A DNA stretch of 24,897 nucleotides, from positions 1 through 24,897 of the forward strand of contig DASYSL010000114.1 in NCBI GenBank assembly GCA_036003365.1, given 5' to 3'. The position numbers and the translations under genes were made by a program. Origin of the DNA: DASYSL01 sp036003365. GTDB lineage: Bacteria > Eisenbacteria > RBG-16-71-46 > DASYSL01. Shown here one piece after another: positions 12,946-22,109 of this stretch. The notes under the pieces were generated by a model that was not told where the DNA came from, did not search any database, and saw nothing but the letters and a program-made list of their open reading frames with translations. How positions within the stretch are numbered: position 1 is the first letter of the stretch; each line of letters begins with the position of its first letter.

Positions 12946-15900
12946 CTAGTACCCCGAATAGGAACCCAGGCCGCGCGAGCCCCGCTCCACGTAGAGCTCG
13001 GGCTGCTGGACGATGGAAACGCGGAAGTAGTACTCGGCCGCCTCGGTGGCCGAGAAGCGCCGCACGAACTGGGCGCGCCAGCAGTGCAAATCGCGGGTGA
13101 TCGAGTACTCCTGGGCCACCAGGCCGCCATGGGTGAGGTCGGCCGAGCCGGAGTACTGGATGCGCCAGCCCCGGGCGATGTTCCCATTGGCGAACAAATT
13201 GAGCGTCTGGGTCGGCGTCCAACGGTTGAGGATGTCGCGTCCGGCGGCATACGAGTATGCGAGGTTCAGGTTCCAGGGACCCGAGGACTGGATCTGCGGC
13301 GTCTGGGAGATCTGGCTGCCGCCCAGCGGCAGGTCGGCCACCGGCTCGGGCGTCACGCCCCCGCCCACCAAGCGAAAGTCGGTGAAGAACGAAATGGACT
13401 TCAGGTACGGCTTGTTGTCGAACGAGTGCGTGAGGTTGCCGGTGAAGCTCACATAGCCCGGCGGCTGCAGGCGCGCCGTCGTGGTCAGCGGCCGCCACGG
13501 ATTGGGTACCCCGTGCTCGCGCCACAAGAAGTCGTAAATGCCGTTCGTCTGCAAGCTCAGGAGGTTGGGCACGCTCACCAGGTGGTCGCCCTTCTTGTAC
13601 TTCACCTGGATGCGCTGCTGGAGCCCGTAGTTGATCAGGCGCGATTTGAAGCCCGAGATGGCGATGCCGGCCACCGGCTGGAAGCGGTTCCGGCGCACAC
13701 CCAAGGAGTCGACGTACGTCAGGCTCTCGAACTCCGGCTGATAGAGGAACGAGAGCTGCGGAAAGATCGTGTGCCGGAACCCAACCAACGGTCCGATCGG
13801 CGTGTGGAACGTGCCGTAGAAGTTGGTCGACATCGAGAGGCCGACGTTGTACACCGCCGCCGGCTGCCAGACCTGGCCCAGCGCATCCTTCTGGTACAGC
13901 ACCTCGGTCGTGCCGAAGCTCGGCGACACGCTCAAGAAGTGAAGGATGCGCCGGCTGTCGGCGAGGCCGCCGGTGCCGAGGAACGCCAGGATGGAGCTGG
14001 TCGAATCGCGCGTCAGCGGCACGGGCACCGGAAAGCCGGCGACCAGCGTCGTGTCGAACAACCCGTTGAACACGCTCTGCGTCTCTTTGTGGTTCACGCC
14101 GCGCAAGTTGTAGTTGTAGTAGAGGCTCGCGAGCGAGGGCAGAAAGCCGGGTACCTTGTTGGTGGCCGGGCGCCCCAGCGCCCGCTGGTACAAGGTGAGC
14201 GAGAAGCTCGGTAGATCCTGGATCAACTTGGGCAGAGGCGAGTTCAAGGGGTTCGCGTCCAGGTCCTGGCGGCGCTGGAACGAGAAGTTGCCCGAGCCCC
14301 ACGAGAAGCGCCGGTTCAAAGACAAAGACGAGGTCAGGAAGCGGTCGAGGCGGTTGGCGAGCGGCTCGCCGGTGCGCGGATCGCGCGTGAAGTCGCGGCT
14401 CGAGGTGAAGTGGCCCTCGGCCGAGAGATTGGTCCTGAGCCCCAACGTCTGGTTGTGATAGAAGTTCAAATCGTACTGGCGTGACCCCAAAAACGCTTGG
14501 CTGTTCGTGTAGCGCCCATCGATTTGTCCCTGCACGCGATCGAGATACTTGTAGCGGAACTCGCCGCGCCCGATCCACGACGGATCGGCTTCGTAGTAGT
14601 CGCCGCTCACCGTCGCGTCCAGGAAATCGTTCGGCGCCCAGTAGTACCCGGCGTTGCGCACGAAGCGCCCCGATTGTCCGCTGAAGCCGAACTGCAGCTG
14701 CGGAAACAAGAAGCCCGAGTGCCGGTCGGGCTTGATCGGGAAGATGTAAAAGGGCAGCGCGAACACCGGAATCTGCTTGATGTAGAAGACGATCGGCCGC
14801 GCGATGATCTTGTCCTTGAGCATGATCTTCATGCGGCTCGCCTGCACGTGGTAGTGCGGTGGATCCACGTCGCAGGTCGAATAGCTCGCGTCGCGCACCT
14901 GCAGCACTTCGTCCGGCATGCGGTGGATGGCCTCGCCGCGATAGAAGCCCTGATTGAATTCCGTCACCGCGTGGTAGACGGTGCCCGACTCCGACTTCAA
15001 GTCGTAGGTCATGGTGCGCCCGGCCAGCTCTTCGTCCTTCTCCTTGAGCGAGGGCTTGTCGCGCGCGATCAGCGTCTGCTTGTCGGAATCGAAGTCCACG
15101 CGTCCCGCCTCGAGCACGAGATCGCGATAACCGAGCTCCGCCTTGCCTTCGACACGAATCTGCCGCTGGGCCAGCCGGTACTCGATGCGGTTGCCGCGAT
15201 AGGTGACCTGCTCGTCCTTCGCCGCGGTGTCGGTGGCGGCGCGCTCGAAGCGGTACTGGCCGCTCGGATTGCCGAGCAGGACCGCGCGGTCCACCTTGTC
15301 GTCGGCGAAATAGACGTTGATGGTCGAGCCGCGCGCCACGTTGTCCTCGGGCAGCTTTCCCGCCTTGGGCGCGCCCCGGTAGCGGTTCTCGGCGTCGCCC
15401 GTCGCGTGCAGGCTGTCGGCGGTCTCGTGGGAGAAGAACATCTCGATGCGCCGCGCCGTGAGCCCGTTGGTCTCGCCGCGCGACACCGTGTCGGCACTGG
15501 TGAAGTCGATGGAGGCCTGGCCCACCGCGATCGCGCGCTCGATCTCGTTGTCGCGCGTGAACACGTGCAGCGTGTCGCCGCGCGCCGTGACCTCGTTGGT
15601 GTGCGCCACGGGATTGCCGACCAGGACGCCCCGGTTCTCGCGATCCCAATAGATGGCGTGCTCGCCCTCGGCGGTGAGCGTGTCGCGCACGATGTGCACG
15701 TGCCCGTCGGCCCAGGCGATGCGCCGGTCGGTGTCGAGGCGCAGCGTGTCGCCGGTGAGCACCGTCTGGCGGCCGCTCTCGGTGCGCGTGAGCTTGGGCG
15801 CGCCGAGCGCCCGCGCGATCTGCGCCACGCGGTCGTATTCCATGTGCTGCGCGGTGAGCACGAGCGTGCCGGTGGAGTCGGTCGCCCATACGTTGCCGTC

Positions 15901-16392
15901 GGCGACGGCGATCTTGTGATCCTTGTCGTAGGTGACGTGATCGGCTTTGAGCTTGCGGCCGCGCTCGATGCCGTTCACGCTGCCCATCATCTCGGCCATG
16001 TGCGACTGCGTATCGTAGGCGCCGCTCGTGGCGTGGGCGTCGAGCTTGTCGTCGGTGACGTGCACGTTGCCGGCCACGGTGAGCCGGTCGGTCGACTCCT
16101 CGTAGTTCGCCTGATCGGACGTGAGCTGCAGCGTGCCATCGGTGGCATGGACCTGACCGGTGAGCGTGACCAGTCGCAGCGTCTTGTTCCAGCTCCCTTC
16201 CTGGCTGCGCACCGTGGTCGTGCCGCGGCGCAGGACCACGTTGCCCTGGAGAAGAACGATTTCCCCTTCGGGACCGCGGCTTCCCACCAGGCGATCGGCT
16301 TCGATGTCGATGGTTTGATCGGAGACGGCGCGCGCCGAGCCGTGGACGAAGAGCGCGATCAAAAGAGAAAAGATGAGAACCCGTCGTTTCAA
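12946..16392 (-). CDS. lptD: LPS-assembly outer-membrane protein, LptA-LptD-like
   Basis: Protein of 1148 residues, outer-membrane translocon of the LPS transport bridge. It has a signal peptide (LKRRVLIFSLLIALFVHGSARA). Residues about 25-540 are OstA/LptA-type beta repeats (IDIEADRL, QGNVVLRRGTTTVRS, VAGNVHVTDDKL, DGNVWATDSTG). The LptD landmark YSTCDVDPPHYHV lies near 505, then FYIFPIKPDRHSGFLFP near 550. The beta-barrel (about 560-1148) ends in SYSGY, with a C-terminal aromatic residue as recognised by the Bam machinery. E. coli LptD has 784 residues, so the periplasmic part here is roughly twice the usual size and may include an LptA function. The start is TTG 16392, which overlaps the folC TGA (TTGA) and has GAGG seven bases before it; the open frame runs further into folC but is not LptD-like there. 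Confidence 0.88.
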   Translation of the reverse strand: MKRRVLIFSLLIALFVHGSARAVSDQTIDIEADRLVGSRGPEGEIVLLQGNVVLRRGTTTVRSQEGSWNKTLRLVTLTGQVHATDGTLQLTSDQANYEESTDRLTVAGNVHVTDDKLDAHATSGAYDTQSHMAEMMGSVNGIERGRKLKADHVTYDKDHKIAVADGNVWATDSTGTLVLTAQHMEYDRVAQIARALGAPKLTRTESGRQTVLTGDTLRLDTDRRIAWADGHVHIVRDTLTAEGEHAIYWDRENRGVLVGNPVAHTNEVTARGDTLHVFTRDNEIERAIAVGQASIDFTSADTVSRGETNGLTARRIEMFFSHETADSLHATGDAENRYRGAPKAGKLPEDNVARGSTINVYFADDKVDRAVLLGNPSGQYRFERAATDTAAKDEQVTYRGNRIEYRLAQRQIRVEGKAELGYRDLVLEAGRVDFDSDKQTLIARDKPSLKEKDEELAGRTMTYDLKSESGTVYHAVTEFNQGFYRGEAIHRMPDEVLQVRDASYSTCDVDPPHYHVQASRMKIMLKDKIIARPIVFYIKQIPVFALPFYIFPIKPDRHSGFLFPQLQFGFSGQSGRFVRNAGYYWAPNDFLDATVSGDYYEADPSWIGRGEFRYKYLDRVQGQIDGRYTNSQAFLGSRQYDLNFYHNQTLGLRTNLSAEGHFTSSRDFTRDPRTGEPLANRLDRFLTSSLSLNRRFSWGSGNFSFQRRQDLDANPLNSPLPKLIQDLPSFSLTLYQRALGRPATNKVPGFLPSLASLYYNYNLRGVNHKETQSVFNGLFDTTLVAGFPVPVPLTRDSTSSILAFLGTGGLADSRRILHFLSVSPSFGTTEVLYQKDALGQVWQPAAVYNVGLSMSTNFYGTFHTPIGPLVGFRHTIFPQLSFLYQPEFESLTYVDSLGVRRNRFQPVAGIAISGFKSRLINYGLQQRIQVKYKKGDHLVSVPNLLSLQTNGIYDFLWREHGVPNPWRPLTTTARLQPPGYVSFTGNLTHSFDNKPYLKSISFFTDFRLVGGGVTPEPVADLPLGGSQISQTPQIQSSGPWNLNLAYSYAAGRDILNRWTPTQTLNLFANGNIARGWRIQYSGSADLTHGGLVAQEYSITRDLHCWRAQFVRRFSATEAAEYYFRVSIVQQPELYVERGSRGLGSYSGY

Positions 16393-17732
16393 GGCAACGC
16401 CTCGGGTGGCGGGTCGCCGAGGGCGCGCATCGCGTCGCCCACGGTGAAGAGCGATCCGGTGACCAAAACGCAGCCGCGCGAGCCGACCCATTCGAGCGCT
16501 TCGCTGAGCGCTTCGGCGACCGAGGCGCGCGCGCGGGTCGGCACGCCCCACGCCGCCCCGGCTTCGCGCGCCAGCATCTCGGGATCGGCGGCGCGCGCCG
16601 TGTCGGGCGCGGCCGTGAACACCTTGCGCCACGGTCCGCGCATGGTGCGCAGGAAGCCGCGCGCGTCCTTGTCGGCGCTCATGCCGAGGACGAGGGCGGC
16701 GGGCGCGTCGCTCATGGCCTCGCGCCAGGCGCGGCGCAGCACGCGCGCGCCATGCGGATTGTGCGCGCCGTCCCAGTACACGCGTGGCTCGCGCGCCGAG
16801 CGCTCGAGCCGTCCCGGCCAGCGGGCCTGCGCCAGCGCCCGTTCGAGCGCCGCCGGTGCAGGCTTGTCCGGGCGCAGCCGCCCGCCCGACGGCAGGCGCA
16901 GCCCACGCTCGAGGCCCACCGCGAAGGCCGCCACCGCCAGCGCGGCGTTCCCCGCCTGATGACGCCCCAGCGAGCGCAGTCGAAACGCCAGCGGACCGAA
17001 ATCGCGCGTCGCCAGGCGCACGTCGGTGCCTTCGGGCCCCGGCTTGGCGCTCGCCACTCGGGCGCGCCCCGAGACACGCACCACTTCCGTCTTCTGCTCC
17101 GCCGCCGCCTGCTCGATGACCTTGATGACCGACGCGTGCTGCGGCGCGATCACCGCCGGCACGCCGGGCTTCAAGATGCCGGCCTTCTCCCCCGCGACGT
17201 GCGCCAGCGTCGGCCCCAGGAGATCGGTGTGATCGAGGCCGATGGGCGTGATCACGCACACCGAGGGCTCGATGACGTTGGTCGAGTCGAGCCGGCCGCC
17301 CAGTCCCACCTCGATCACGCCCGCCTGCACGTGCCGGTCGGCGAGCAAGCGGAAGGCGATCCCGGTCGCCGCCTCGAAGAACGTGCGCCCCACGGACTCG
17401 GGCAGGCGCGTCAGGCCATCGCAAGCCTCCAGCACTTCCTCGGCGCTCACCGCCACGCCCCCGATCCGGATGCGCTCACGGAAGTCGACCAGATGCGGCG
17501 AGGTGTACAAGCCCGTGACGAGCGTAGTCTCACGCCACAGCCGCTCGAGATAGCACGAGGTCGAGCCCTTGCCGTTGGTGCCGGCCACGTGCGTCGCCGC
17601 GAAGTGCCGCTCGGGACGGCCGAGCGCTTCGAGCAGCACGCGGATGCCGGTGAGGCCGAGCTTGCCCCCTCCGCGCTCGAGGCCGAACAAGCGCTCGAGG
17701 GCGGCCTGGTAGGCAGGAAGTGTGGTGGTCAC
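16389..17732 (-). CDS. folC: Folylpolyglutamate/dihydrofolate synthase
   Basis: Mur-ligase family enzyme, 447 residues, that adds glutamate to folates and, in many bacteria, also to dihydropteroate. The ATP-binding loop is AGTNGKGS at 50-57; LYTSPHLVDFRERI is the folate-region signature; IGLDHTDLLG and, in the C-terminal domain, VYWDGAHNPHGA are typical. The GTG start at 17732 overlaps the accD TGA by four bases (GTGA), and its own stop overlaps the lptD start. The accD-folC order is also found in E. coli and other bacteria. Cytosolic, essential in most bacteria. Length is normal. Confidence 0.93.
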   Translation of the reverse strand: MTTTLPAYQAALERLFGLERGGGKLGLTGIRVLLEALGRPERHFAATHVAGTNGKGSTSCYLERLWRETTLVTGLYTSPHLVDFRERIRIGGVAVSAEEVLEACDGLTRLPESVGRTFFEAATGIAFRLLADRHVQAGVIEVGLGGRLDSTNVIEPSVCVITPIGLDHTDLLGPTLAHVAGEKAGILKPGVPAVIAPQHASVIKVIEQAAAEQKTEVVRVSGRARVASAKPGPEGTDVRLATRDFGPLAFRLRSLGRHQAGNAALAVAAFAVGLERGLRLPSGGRLRPDKPAPAALERALAQARWPGRLERSAREPRVYWDGAHNPHGARVLRRAWREAMSDAPAALVLGMSADKDARGFLRTMRGPWRKVFTAAPDTARAADPEMLAREAGAAWGVPTRARASVAEALSEALEWVGSRGCVLVTGSLFTVGDAMRALGDPPPEALP

Positions 17733-18673
17733 CGCTCCGCGGGGCGGGCGATGGAGACGCGGGGATTGTCCTGCACGGATGGGTCGCCGTCGGTGGCGGG
17801 TGGCTTGGAGCCCAGAGTGAACCCTCTGGTGCCGTGATGGAAGACCTCGAGCAAGGAAGCGATGGCATCGCGCATCTCCCTGCGCGAGACGACGCGGTCG
17901 ACGAAGCCATGCTCGAGCACGAAGTCGGAGCGCTGGAAGCCCTCCGGCAGCTCCTCGCGGATCGTGTCCTGGATGACGCGCGGGCCGGCGAAGCCGATCA
18001 GTGCCGCGGGCTCGGCCAGGATGACATCGCCCAAAGAAGCGAAGGAAGCCATGACGCCGGCCGTGCTGGGATCGGTCAAAATCGAAATGAAGGGCAAGCG
18101 CGCTTCACGCAGCTCGGCCGCCGCGACCGACGTCTTGGCGAGCTGCATGAGCGAGAGGATGCCCTCCTGCATGCGCGCGCCGCCCGACGCCGTCACCGTG
18201 ATCACCGCGCGGCGCTCCTGGCGCGCGAGATCGAACGTGCGCGCCACCTTCTCGCCCACCACGGAGCCCATCGAGCCGCCCATGAAGAAGAAGTCCATGG
18301 CCGCGATCGCCACCGGTTTTCCCGCGAGCAGCCCGCGACCGGTGAGCACGGCATCCTTCATGCCCGTCGCCTTCTGCGCCTGCGCGATGCGATCCGGATA
18401 GCGCATGCGCGCGTCGCGGAACTCGAGCGGATCTTGCGACGAGAGATCGTTGAAGGTTTCCTCGAACGTGCCCTCGTCGATCAGATAGCTCACGTAGACG
18501 TCGGAGCGGACGCGGAAGTGGTACCCGCACTTGGGGCAGGTCCACTGGTTCCGCTCGAGCTCCTTGTGGATGAGGATCTCGCGGCAGCCCTCGCACTTCG
18601 TGAACACGCCGGCGGCAACATCGCTCTTGGCTTGTCTTTTGATGCCGGAGTGCTTGCGCTTGAGCCAGGACAT
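17729..18673 (-). CDS. accD: Acetyl-CoA carboxylase carboxyltransferase beta subunit
   Basis: Beta subunit of the carboxyltransferase that moves the carboxyl group from biotin to acetyl-CoA, giving malonyl-CoA for fatty acid synthesis. 314 residues, close to the E. coli length. A four-cysteine zinc ribbon lies near the N-terminus (CEGC, then CPKCGYHF, about residues 28-50). The crotonase-like core includes FFFMGGSMGSVVGEK, TASGGARMQEG, STAGVMASFA and IGFAGPRVI. ATG 18673 has AGGAGG six bases upstream and begins 16 bases after the tsaB-rimI stop. It needs AccA, which is not in the window. The frame is open far upstream, but that part is a shadow of tsaB-rimI. Confidence 0.95.
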   Translation of the reverse strand: MSWLKRKHSGIKRQAKSDVAAGVFTKCEGCREILIHKELERNQWTCPKCGYHFRVRSDVYVSYLIDEGTFEETFNDLSSQDPLEFRDARMRYPDRIAQAQKATGMKDAVLTGRGLLAGKPVAIAAMDFFFMGGSMGSVVGEKVARTFDLARQERRAVITVTASGGARMQEGILSLMQLAKTSVAAAELREARLPFISILTDPSTAGVMASFASLGDVILAEPAALIGFAGPRVIQDTIREELPEGFQRSDFVLEHGFVDRVVSRREMRDAIASLLEVFHHGTRGFTLGSKPPATDGDPSVQDNPRVSIARPAER

Positions 18674-18689
18674 CGATTCCTCCTCGCGG

Positions 18690-19910
18690 CTAGGTGCGGC
18701 TCTTGCCCTTGTCGGCCGAAAGATCGCACAACATGACCAGCGCGTCCTCGGCCGTGTCGCGATAGTACCCTCGCCGCACCATGACCTCGCGGAAGCCGTG
18801 CGCGCGATACAGGTCCTGGGCGGCGAAATTCGACGTGCGCACCTCGAGCGAGACGCGGAGCGCGCGCCGGCGCCGCGCTTCGTCGAGCAGCCAGCGCAGC
18901 AGGAACGCCCCCACGCCGCGCCTCTGGTACTCGGGCGCGACCGCGAGGTTGCCGAGGTGCAGCTCTTCCGGCAAGGCCCAGGCCATGAGGTAGCCGGCCA
19001 GCTTGCCGCCGTGGCGCACCACGCAGGCCACCGACTCGGGCGCGCGTATCTCCTCTTCGAAGAAGCGGCGCGGCCACGGATCGCCGAACACCGTGCGCTC
19101 GATCTCGAGCACGCGCTCCAGCTCGGCCGGCTCGAGCGGCGAGATGGAAAGCTCCTGCCACAGCGTGCGGTCGACCGGGCGCGTGTCCACTGCCTGCGGA
19201 CGTCGCACATACAAAGGACGCAATCCCGTGGTCCCGGTGTAGGGCGCGATCTCCTCGCCTTTGCCGAGGCGGTCGGGCGCGAGCGCCTGCGCCACGCGGC
19301 CCACTTCGCAGGCGCGCGGCCCCTCGGTCCGCCACTTCTCGTCCACCGATCCCGGGAAGGCCTCTTCCCACACCGCGCGGTCGCGCTGGGCGGCGGGACC
19401 GACGGCGACCACGCGCGTGCGGCGGGGACAGAGCCCGAGCGCTTCGCGCGCGCGCTCCGTCAAAGCCCGCGGATCGCCGACGGCAGGCCCGCGCAACAAG
19501 GAGAGCCGCCCGCGCGGATCGCTGCGATAGAATCCGGCGTAGCCTTGCGCGCCGCCCGCCGGAAGCAGCGGGACGACGAGCGCCTGAGTCACGTCGTAGC
19601 CGTCGAGCAAAGCCGCGAACGAGGACACGCCAATGACCGGCAGCCCGCGCGGACGCGCGAGCCCGCGCGCGGTGGCCAGGCCCACGCGAATCCCGGTGAA
19701 CGAGCCCGGCCCGACATCGACGGCGATGCGCGAGAGCTGCGGAGAATCCGTGCCCGCGCCCTCCAGCGCCTCGCGCACGACCTCGGTGAGATGACGCACG
19801 TGCCCGCGCTCCGACAGCCGCTCGGCTTCGAACAGGCAGCGGCCCTGATCGGTGTACACGGCGGCGGAGATGCGCTCACCCGTGCACTCGAGCGCCAGGC
19901 CAAGACTCAT
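18690..19910 (-). CDS. tsaB-rimI: TsaB-RimI fusion protein
   Basis: Two functions in one 406-residue protein. Residues 1 to about 230 are TsaB (YeaZ), the partner of TsaD in making the t6A37 modification of ANN-decoding tRNAs; ALECTGERISAAVY and AVDVGPGSFTGIRVGLATARGLA are diagnostic. Residues about 255-400 are a GNAT acetyltransferase like RimI, which acetylates ribosomal protein S18 in E. coli. Its acetyl-CoA loop is EYQRRGVGAFLL, followed by LEVRTSNFAAQDLYRAHGF. There is no stop between them and the linker reads through smoothly, so this is a real fusion. The ATG overlaps the tsaE TGA (ATGA). tsaB and rimI are neighbours in many genomes, which supports joining them. Confidence 0.92.
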   Translation of the reverse strand: MSLGLALECTGERISAAVYTDQGRCLFEAERLSERGHVRHLTEVVREALEGAGTDSPQLSRIAVDVGPGSFTGIRVGLATARGLARPRGLPVIGVSSFAALLDGYDVTQALVVPLLPAGGAQGYAGFYRSDPRGRLSLLRGPAVGDPRALTERAREALGLCPRRTRVVAVGPAAQRDRAVWEEAFPGSVDEKWRTEGPRACEVGRVAQALAPDRLGKGEEIAPYTGTTGLRPLYVRRPQAVDTRPVDRTLWQELSISPLEPAELERVLEIERTVFGDPWPRRFFEEEIRAPESVACVVRHGGKLAGYLMAWALPEELHLGNLAVAPEYQRRGVGAFLLRWLLDEARRRRALRVSLEVRTSNFAAQDLYRAHGFREVMVRRGYYRDTAEDALVMLCDLSADKGKSRT

Positions 19911-20392
19911 GATTGAAGCTTCTCCCTCGCCACCGCCACTTCCCTGGCTTTGTCGAGATCGGCGAGCCACTCGCGGCCGCGCGGACCCAGCGGGCTCGGC
20001 TTCAAGACGCGCGCGTCCCCCTCTCCCACATCGATGGTCACGACCAAACCATCGCTGAGCCGGGTCGCCAGCTTCTCTCCCCACTCGACCAGGAGAACGG
20101 TGCCTTCGCCGCGCTCCTCGAGGCCCAGCTCATCGAGCGAGTGCGCGCCCTCGACGCGATAGAGATCGACGTGGGTGAGCGGCACGCGCCCGTGATGCTG
20201 CGTGACCAAGACGAAGGTCGGACTCTTGACCACGGTTCTCACGCCGAGCCCGCGCGCGAAACCCTGCGCGAAGCAGGTCTTGCCGGCGCCGAGCGGGCCT
20301 TGAAGCAAGATCACGTCTCCGGCGCGTGCCGCTCGGCCCAGAGCTTCGGCCAGCTCCTGCGTTGCTTCGGGCGAAGCGGTGGCCCAGGACAT
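19907..20392 (-). CDS. tsaE: tRNA t6A biosynthesis ATPase TsaE
   Basis: Small P-loop ATPase (YjeE family), 161 residues, that works with TsaB and TsaD in threonylcarbamoyl-adenosine formation on tRNA. The Walker A motif GPLGAGKT is at residues 32-39; KSPTFVLV and HVDLYRVE are typical of the family, and LLVEWGEKL near residue 115 is another TsaE signature. ATG 20392 lies 10 bases after the porX stop, with only a weak ribosome site, so translation is probably coupled to porX. The open frame reaches 20485, but that part lies inside porX. TsaD itself is not in the window. Confidence 0.93.
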   Translation of the reverse strand: MSWATASPEATQELAEALGRAARAGDVILLQGPLGAGKTCFAQGFARGLGVRTVVKSPTFVLVTQHHGRVPLTHVDLYRVEGAHSLDELGLEERGEGTVLLVEWGEKLATRLSDGLVVTIDVGEGDARVLKPSPLGPRGREWLADLDKAREVAVAREKLQS

Positions 20393-20402
20393 CGCGCTCA
20401 AC

Positions 20403-21986
20403 CTAGGACCGGCCGCGCGGCGACAGCGTGGCCACCGGAAGCACCAGCTCTTCCAAAGAAACACCGCCGTGCTGGAACGAGCCACGGAACTGGCGCTCGA
20501 ACTCGTGGAAGCGCGTGGGATAGACGAAGTAGTAATCCTCCTTGGCGAGAATGTAGTTCTTGTTCACCCCTTCGTTGGGCAGGCGGTAGGCGCTCGGATC
20601 CTTGATCGTGATGCCCTGGCGCGGGTCGACCTTGAGATTGGTGCCGAACTTGTAGCGCAGGTTGGTCGAGGTTTCGCGGCTCCCGTGCACGAGTGCGGAG
20701 CGCTTGCCGAGGATCGAGCCGTGATCGGTCGTGAGCACCACGGTGGCGTCTTGCCGCGACAGCTCGCGCAGCACTTCGTAGAGCGGCGAGTGCGTGAACC
20801 AGGCGCGCATCACGGCGCGAAACGAGGTTTCGTCCGGCGCCAGCTCCTGCAGGATGTCCGACTCGCTGCGCCCGTGGGTCAGGATGTCGAGGAAGTTGAA
20901 CACCACGGCCACGATGCCGAGCGACTCGAACGAGTGCACCTGCCGGCGCACGTTCAGGCTTTCCTCCGCCGTGTACACCTTGATGTACTTGAGCGGGCGC
21001 CTGGGGGTCGCCTTGAGGCGCGCCAGCTGGGCTTCCAGGAACGGCCGCTCGAAGCGGTTCTTCGATCGTTCGTCGTGCGCGTCCTCCGACCACAGGTCGG
21101 GGTGCTTCTTGCGCATGTCGTCGATGAACAGGCCGGCGAAGATGGCATTGCGCGCGTACGGCGTGGCGCTCGGCAAGAGCCCGAAGTAGTAGTCGGTCTT
21201 GGTCTCGAAGTGCGGCGACAGCAAGGGCTCGATGGCAAGCCACTGATCGAGCCGCATGCAGTCGATGATCACCAGGATCACGCGCTTGTCGGCGCGCGTC
21301 AGCGGCGCCACGTAGCGCTCCACGACGTCGGTCGAAAGCATGGGGCGCGCGTCCGGCTTGGAGTGCACCCAGCCCGGATACTCGCGCTCGACGAAGCGCC
21401 CGAACTCGGCGTTGAGGTCGCGGCGCTGGTCCTGGTGCGCCTGGCGCAAGCCCGAATCGCCGACCCGATCCATGTCGAGATCCCAGCGCGCGAGATCGAC
21501 CGCGAGGTCGATCCATTCGGGCGCGCTCAACCGCCCCGGATCGACCATGGCGAGCCTCTGCACGTGGCTCACGTAGTCGCGCGCCGCCTGCTGGCGCACC
21601 AGATCCTGCGCCTCGAACACCTTCTTCACCGCGAGGAAGATCTGGCTCGGGTTCACCGGCTTGATGAGGTAATCGGTGATGCGCTTGCCGAGTGCCTCGT
21701 CCATCAGCTCTTCCTGCTCGCTCTTGGTGATGAGAATGACGGGCAGGTAGGGCTTCTGGTCCTTGATCTCCGAGAGTGTGGCGAGACCGCCCATGCCCGG
21801 CATCATCTCGTCCAAGAGAACGACGTCGAACACCTTGTCCTTGACGAGCGCGAGAGCGTCCTCGCCGTTGGGCACGGGTGTGACGTCGAATCCCTTGCCC
21901 TCCAGGAACAAGATGTGAGGCTTGAGGAGATCGATCTCGTCGTCGGCCCAGAGAATGCGTTTCTTTTCGGCTTCAGCGATGGGCAT
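20403..21986 (-). CDS. porX: PorX-type response regulator with PglZ domain
   Basis: Response regulator of 527 residues. The receiver domain (about 9-125) has the acid pair Asp15-Asp16, the phosphate acceptor Asp59 in VVLLDEMMPG, Thr87 and Lys88. A helical linker follows, then a PglZ/alkaline-phosphatase-like domain (about 205-525) with VILVIIDCMRLDQW, HSFESLGIVAVVFNFLD and VVLTTDHGS metal-site motifs. This architecture is that of PorX, which in Bacteroidota acts with the kinase PorY to control the type IX secretion system and whose PglZ domain is a nucleotide phosphodiesterase. ATG 21986 has GGAG about six bases upstream. It heads an operon with tsaE, tsaB-rimI, accD, folC and lptD, and lies next to a secreted protein with a T9SS-like C-terminus. 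Confidence 0.9.
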   Translation of the reverse strand: MPIAEAEKKRILWADDEIDLLKPHILFLEGKGFDVTPVPNGEDALALVKDKVFDVVLLDEMMPGMGGLATLSEIKDQKPYLPVILITKSEQEELMDEALGKRITDYLIKPVNPSQIFLAVKKVFEAQDLVRQQAARDYVSHVQRLAMVDPGRLSAPEWIDLAVDLARWDLDMDRVGDSGLRQAHQDQRRDLNAEFGRFVEREYPGWVHSKPDARPMLSTDVVERYVAPLTRADKRVILVIIDCMRLDQWLAIEPLLSPHFETKTDYYFGLLPSATPYARNAIFAGLFIDDMRKKHPDLWSEDAHDERSKNRFERPFLEAQLARLKATPRRPLKYIKVYTAEESLNVRRQVHSFESLGIVAVVFNFLDILTHGRSESDILQELAPDETSFRAVMRAWFTHSPLYEVLRELSRQDATVVLTTDHGSILGKRSALVHGSRETSTNLRYKFGTNLKVDPRQGITIKDPSAYRLPNEGVNKNYILAKEDYYFVYPTRFHEFERQFRGSFQHGGVSLEELVLPVATLSPRGRS

Positions 21987-22109
21987 GCGGGCTCCAAGAG
22001 AGTGACCAAGGCCCCGAGGGGGCCGGAAAGGTCATCTTAACGGTAGGGCGTGTCTAGTCCTACCCCGCTGCTGGGCGCAGGGTTGCGACGACTTGGAGCC
22101 TGGAGGCGG
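21987..22109 (-). promoter_or_regulatory. Control region of the porX operon
   Basis: A minus-strand TAAGAT (complement of 22039-22034) is a possible -10 box, but no good -35 box stands at the proper distance. An inverted repeat, GGTAGG (22042-22047) and CCTACC (22059-22064), covers the place where the -35 would be and could be an activator site. A GGCCCC-GAG-GGGGCC hairpin follows in the leader (22010-22024). Confidence 0.3.

Noticed and set aside
12644..15889. Long minus-strand open frame in another frame of lptD
   Set aside because: Arg/Ala/Gly-rich off-frame reading that runs past the lptD stop with no similarity to known proteins.
14497..16959. Long plus-strand open frame over lptD and folC
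   Set aside because: Antisense shadow with no recognisable family.
12946..17424. LptD frame open far upstream (1492 codons)
   Set aside because: The first 344 codons lie over folC, are Arg/Gly/Ala-rich and lack family similarity. The TTG at 16392 gives a clean signal peptide.
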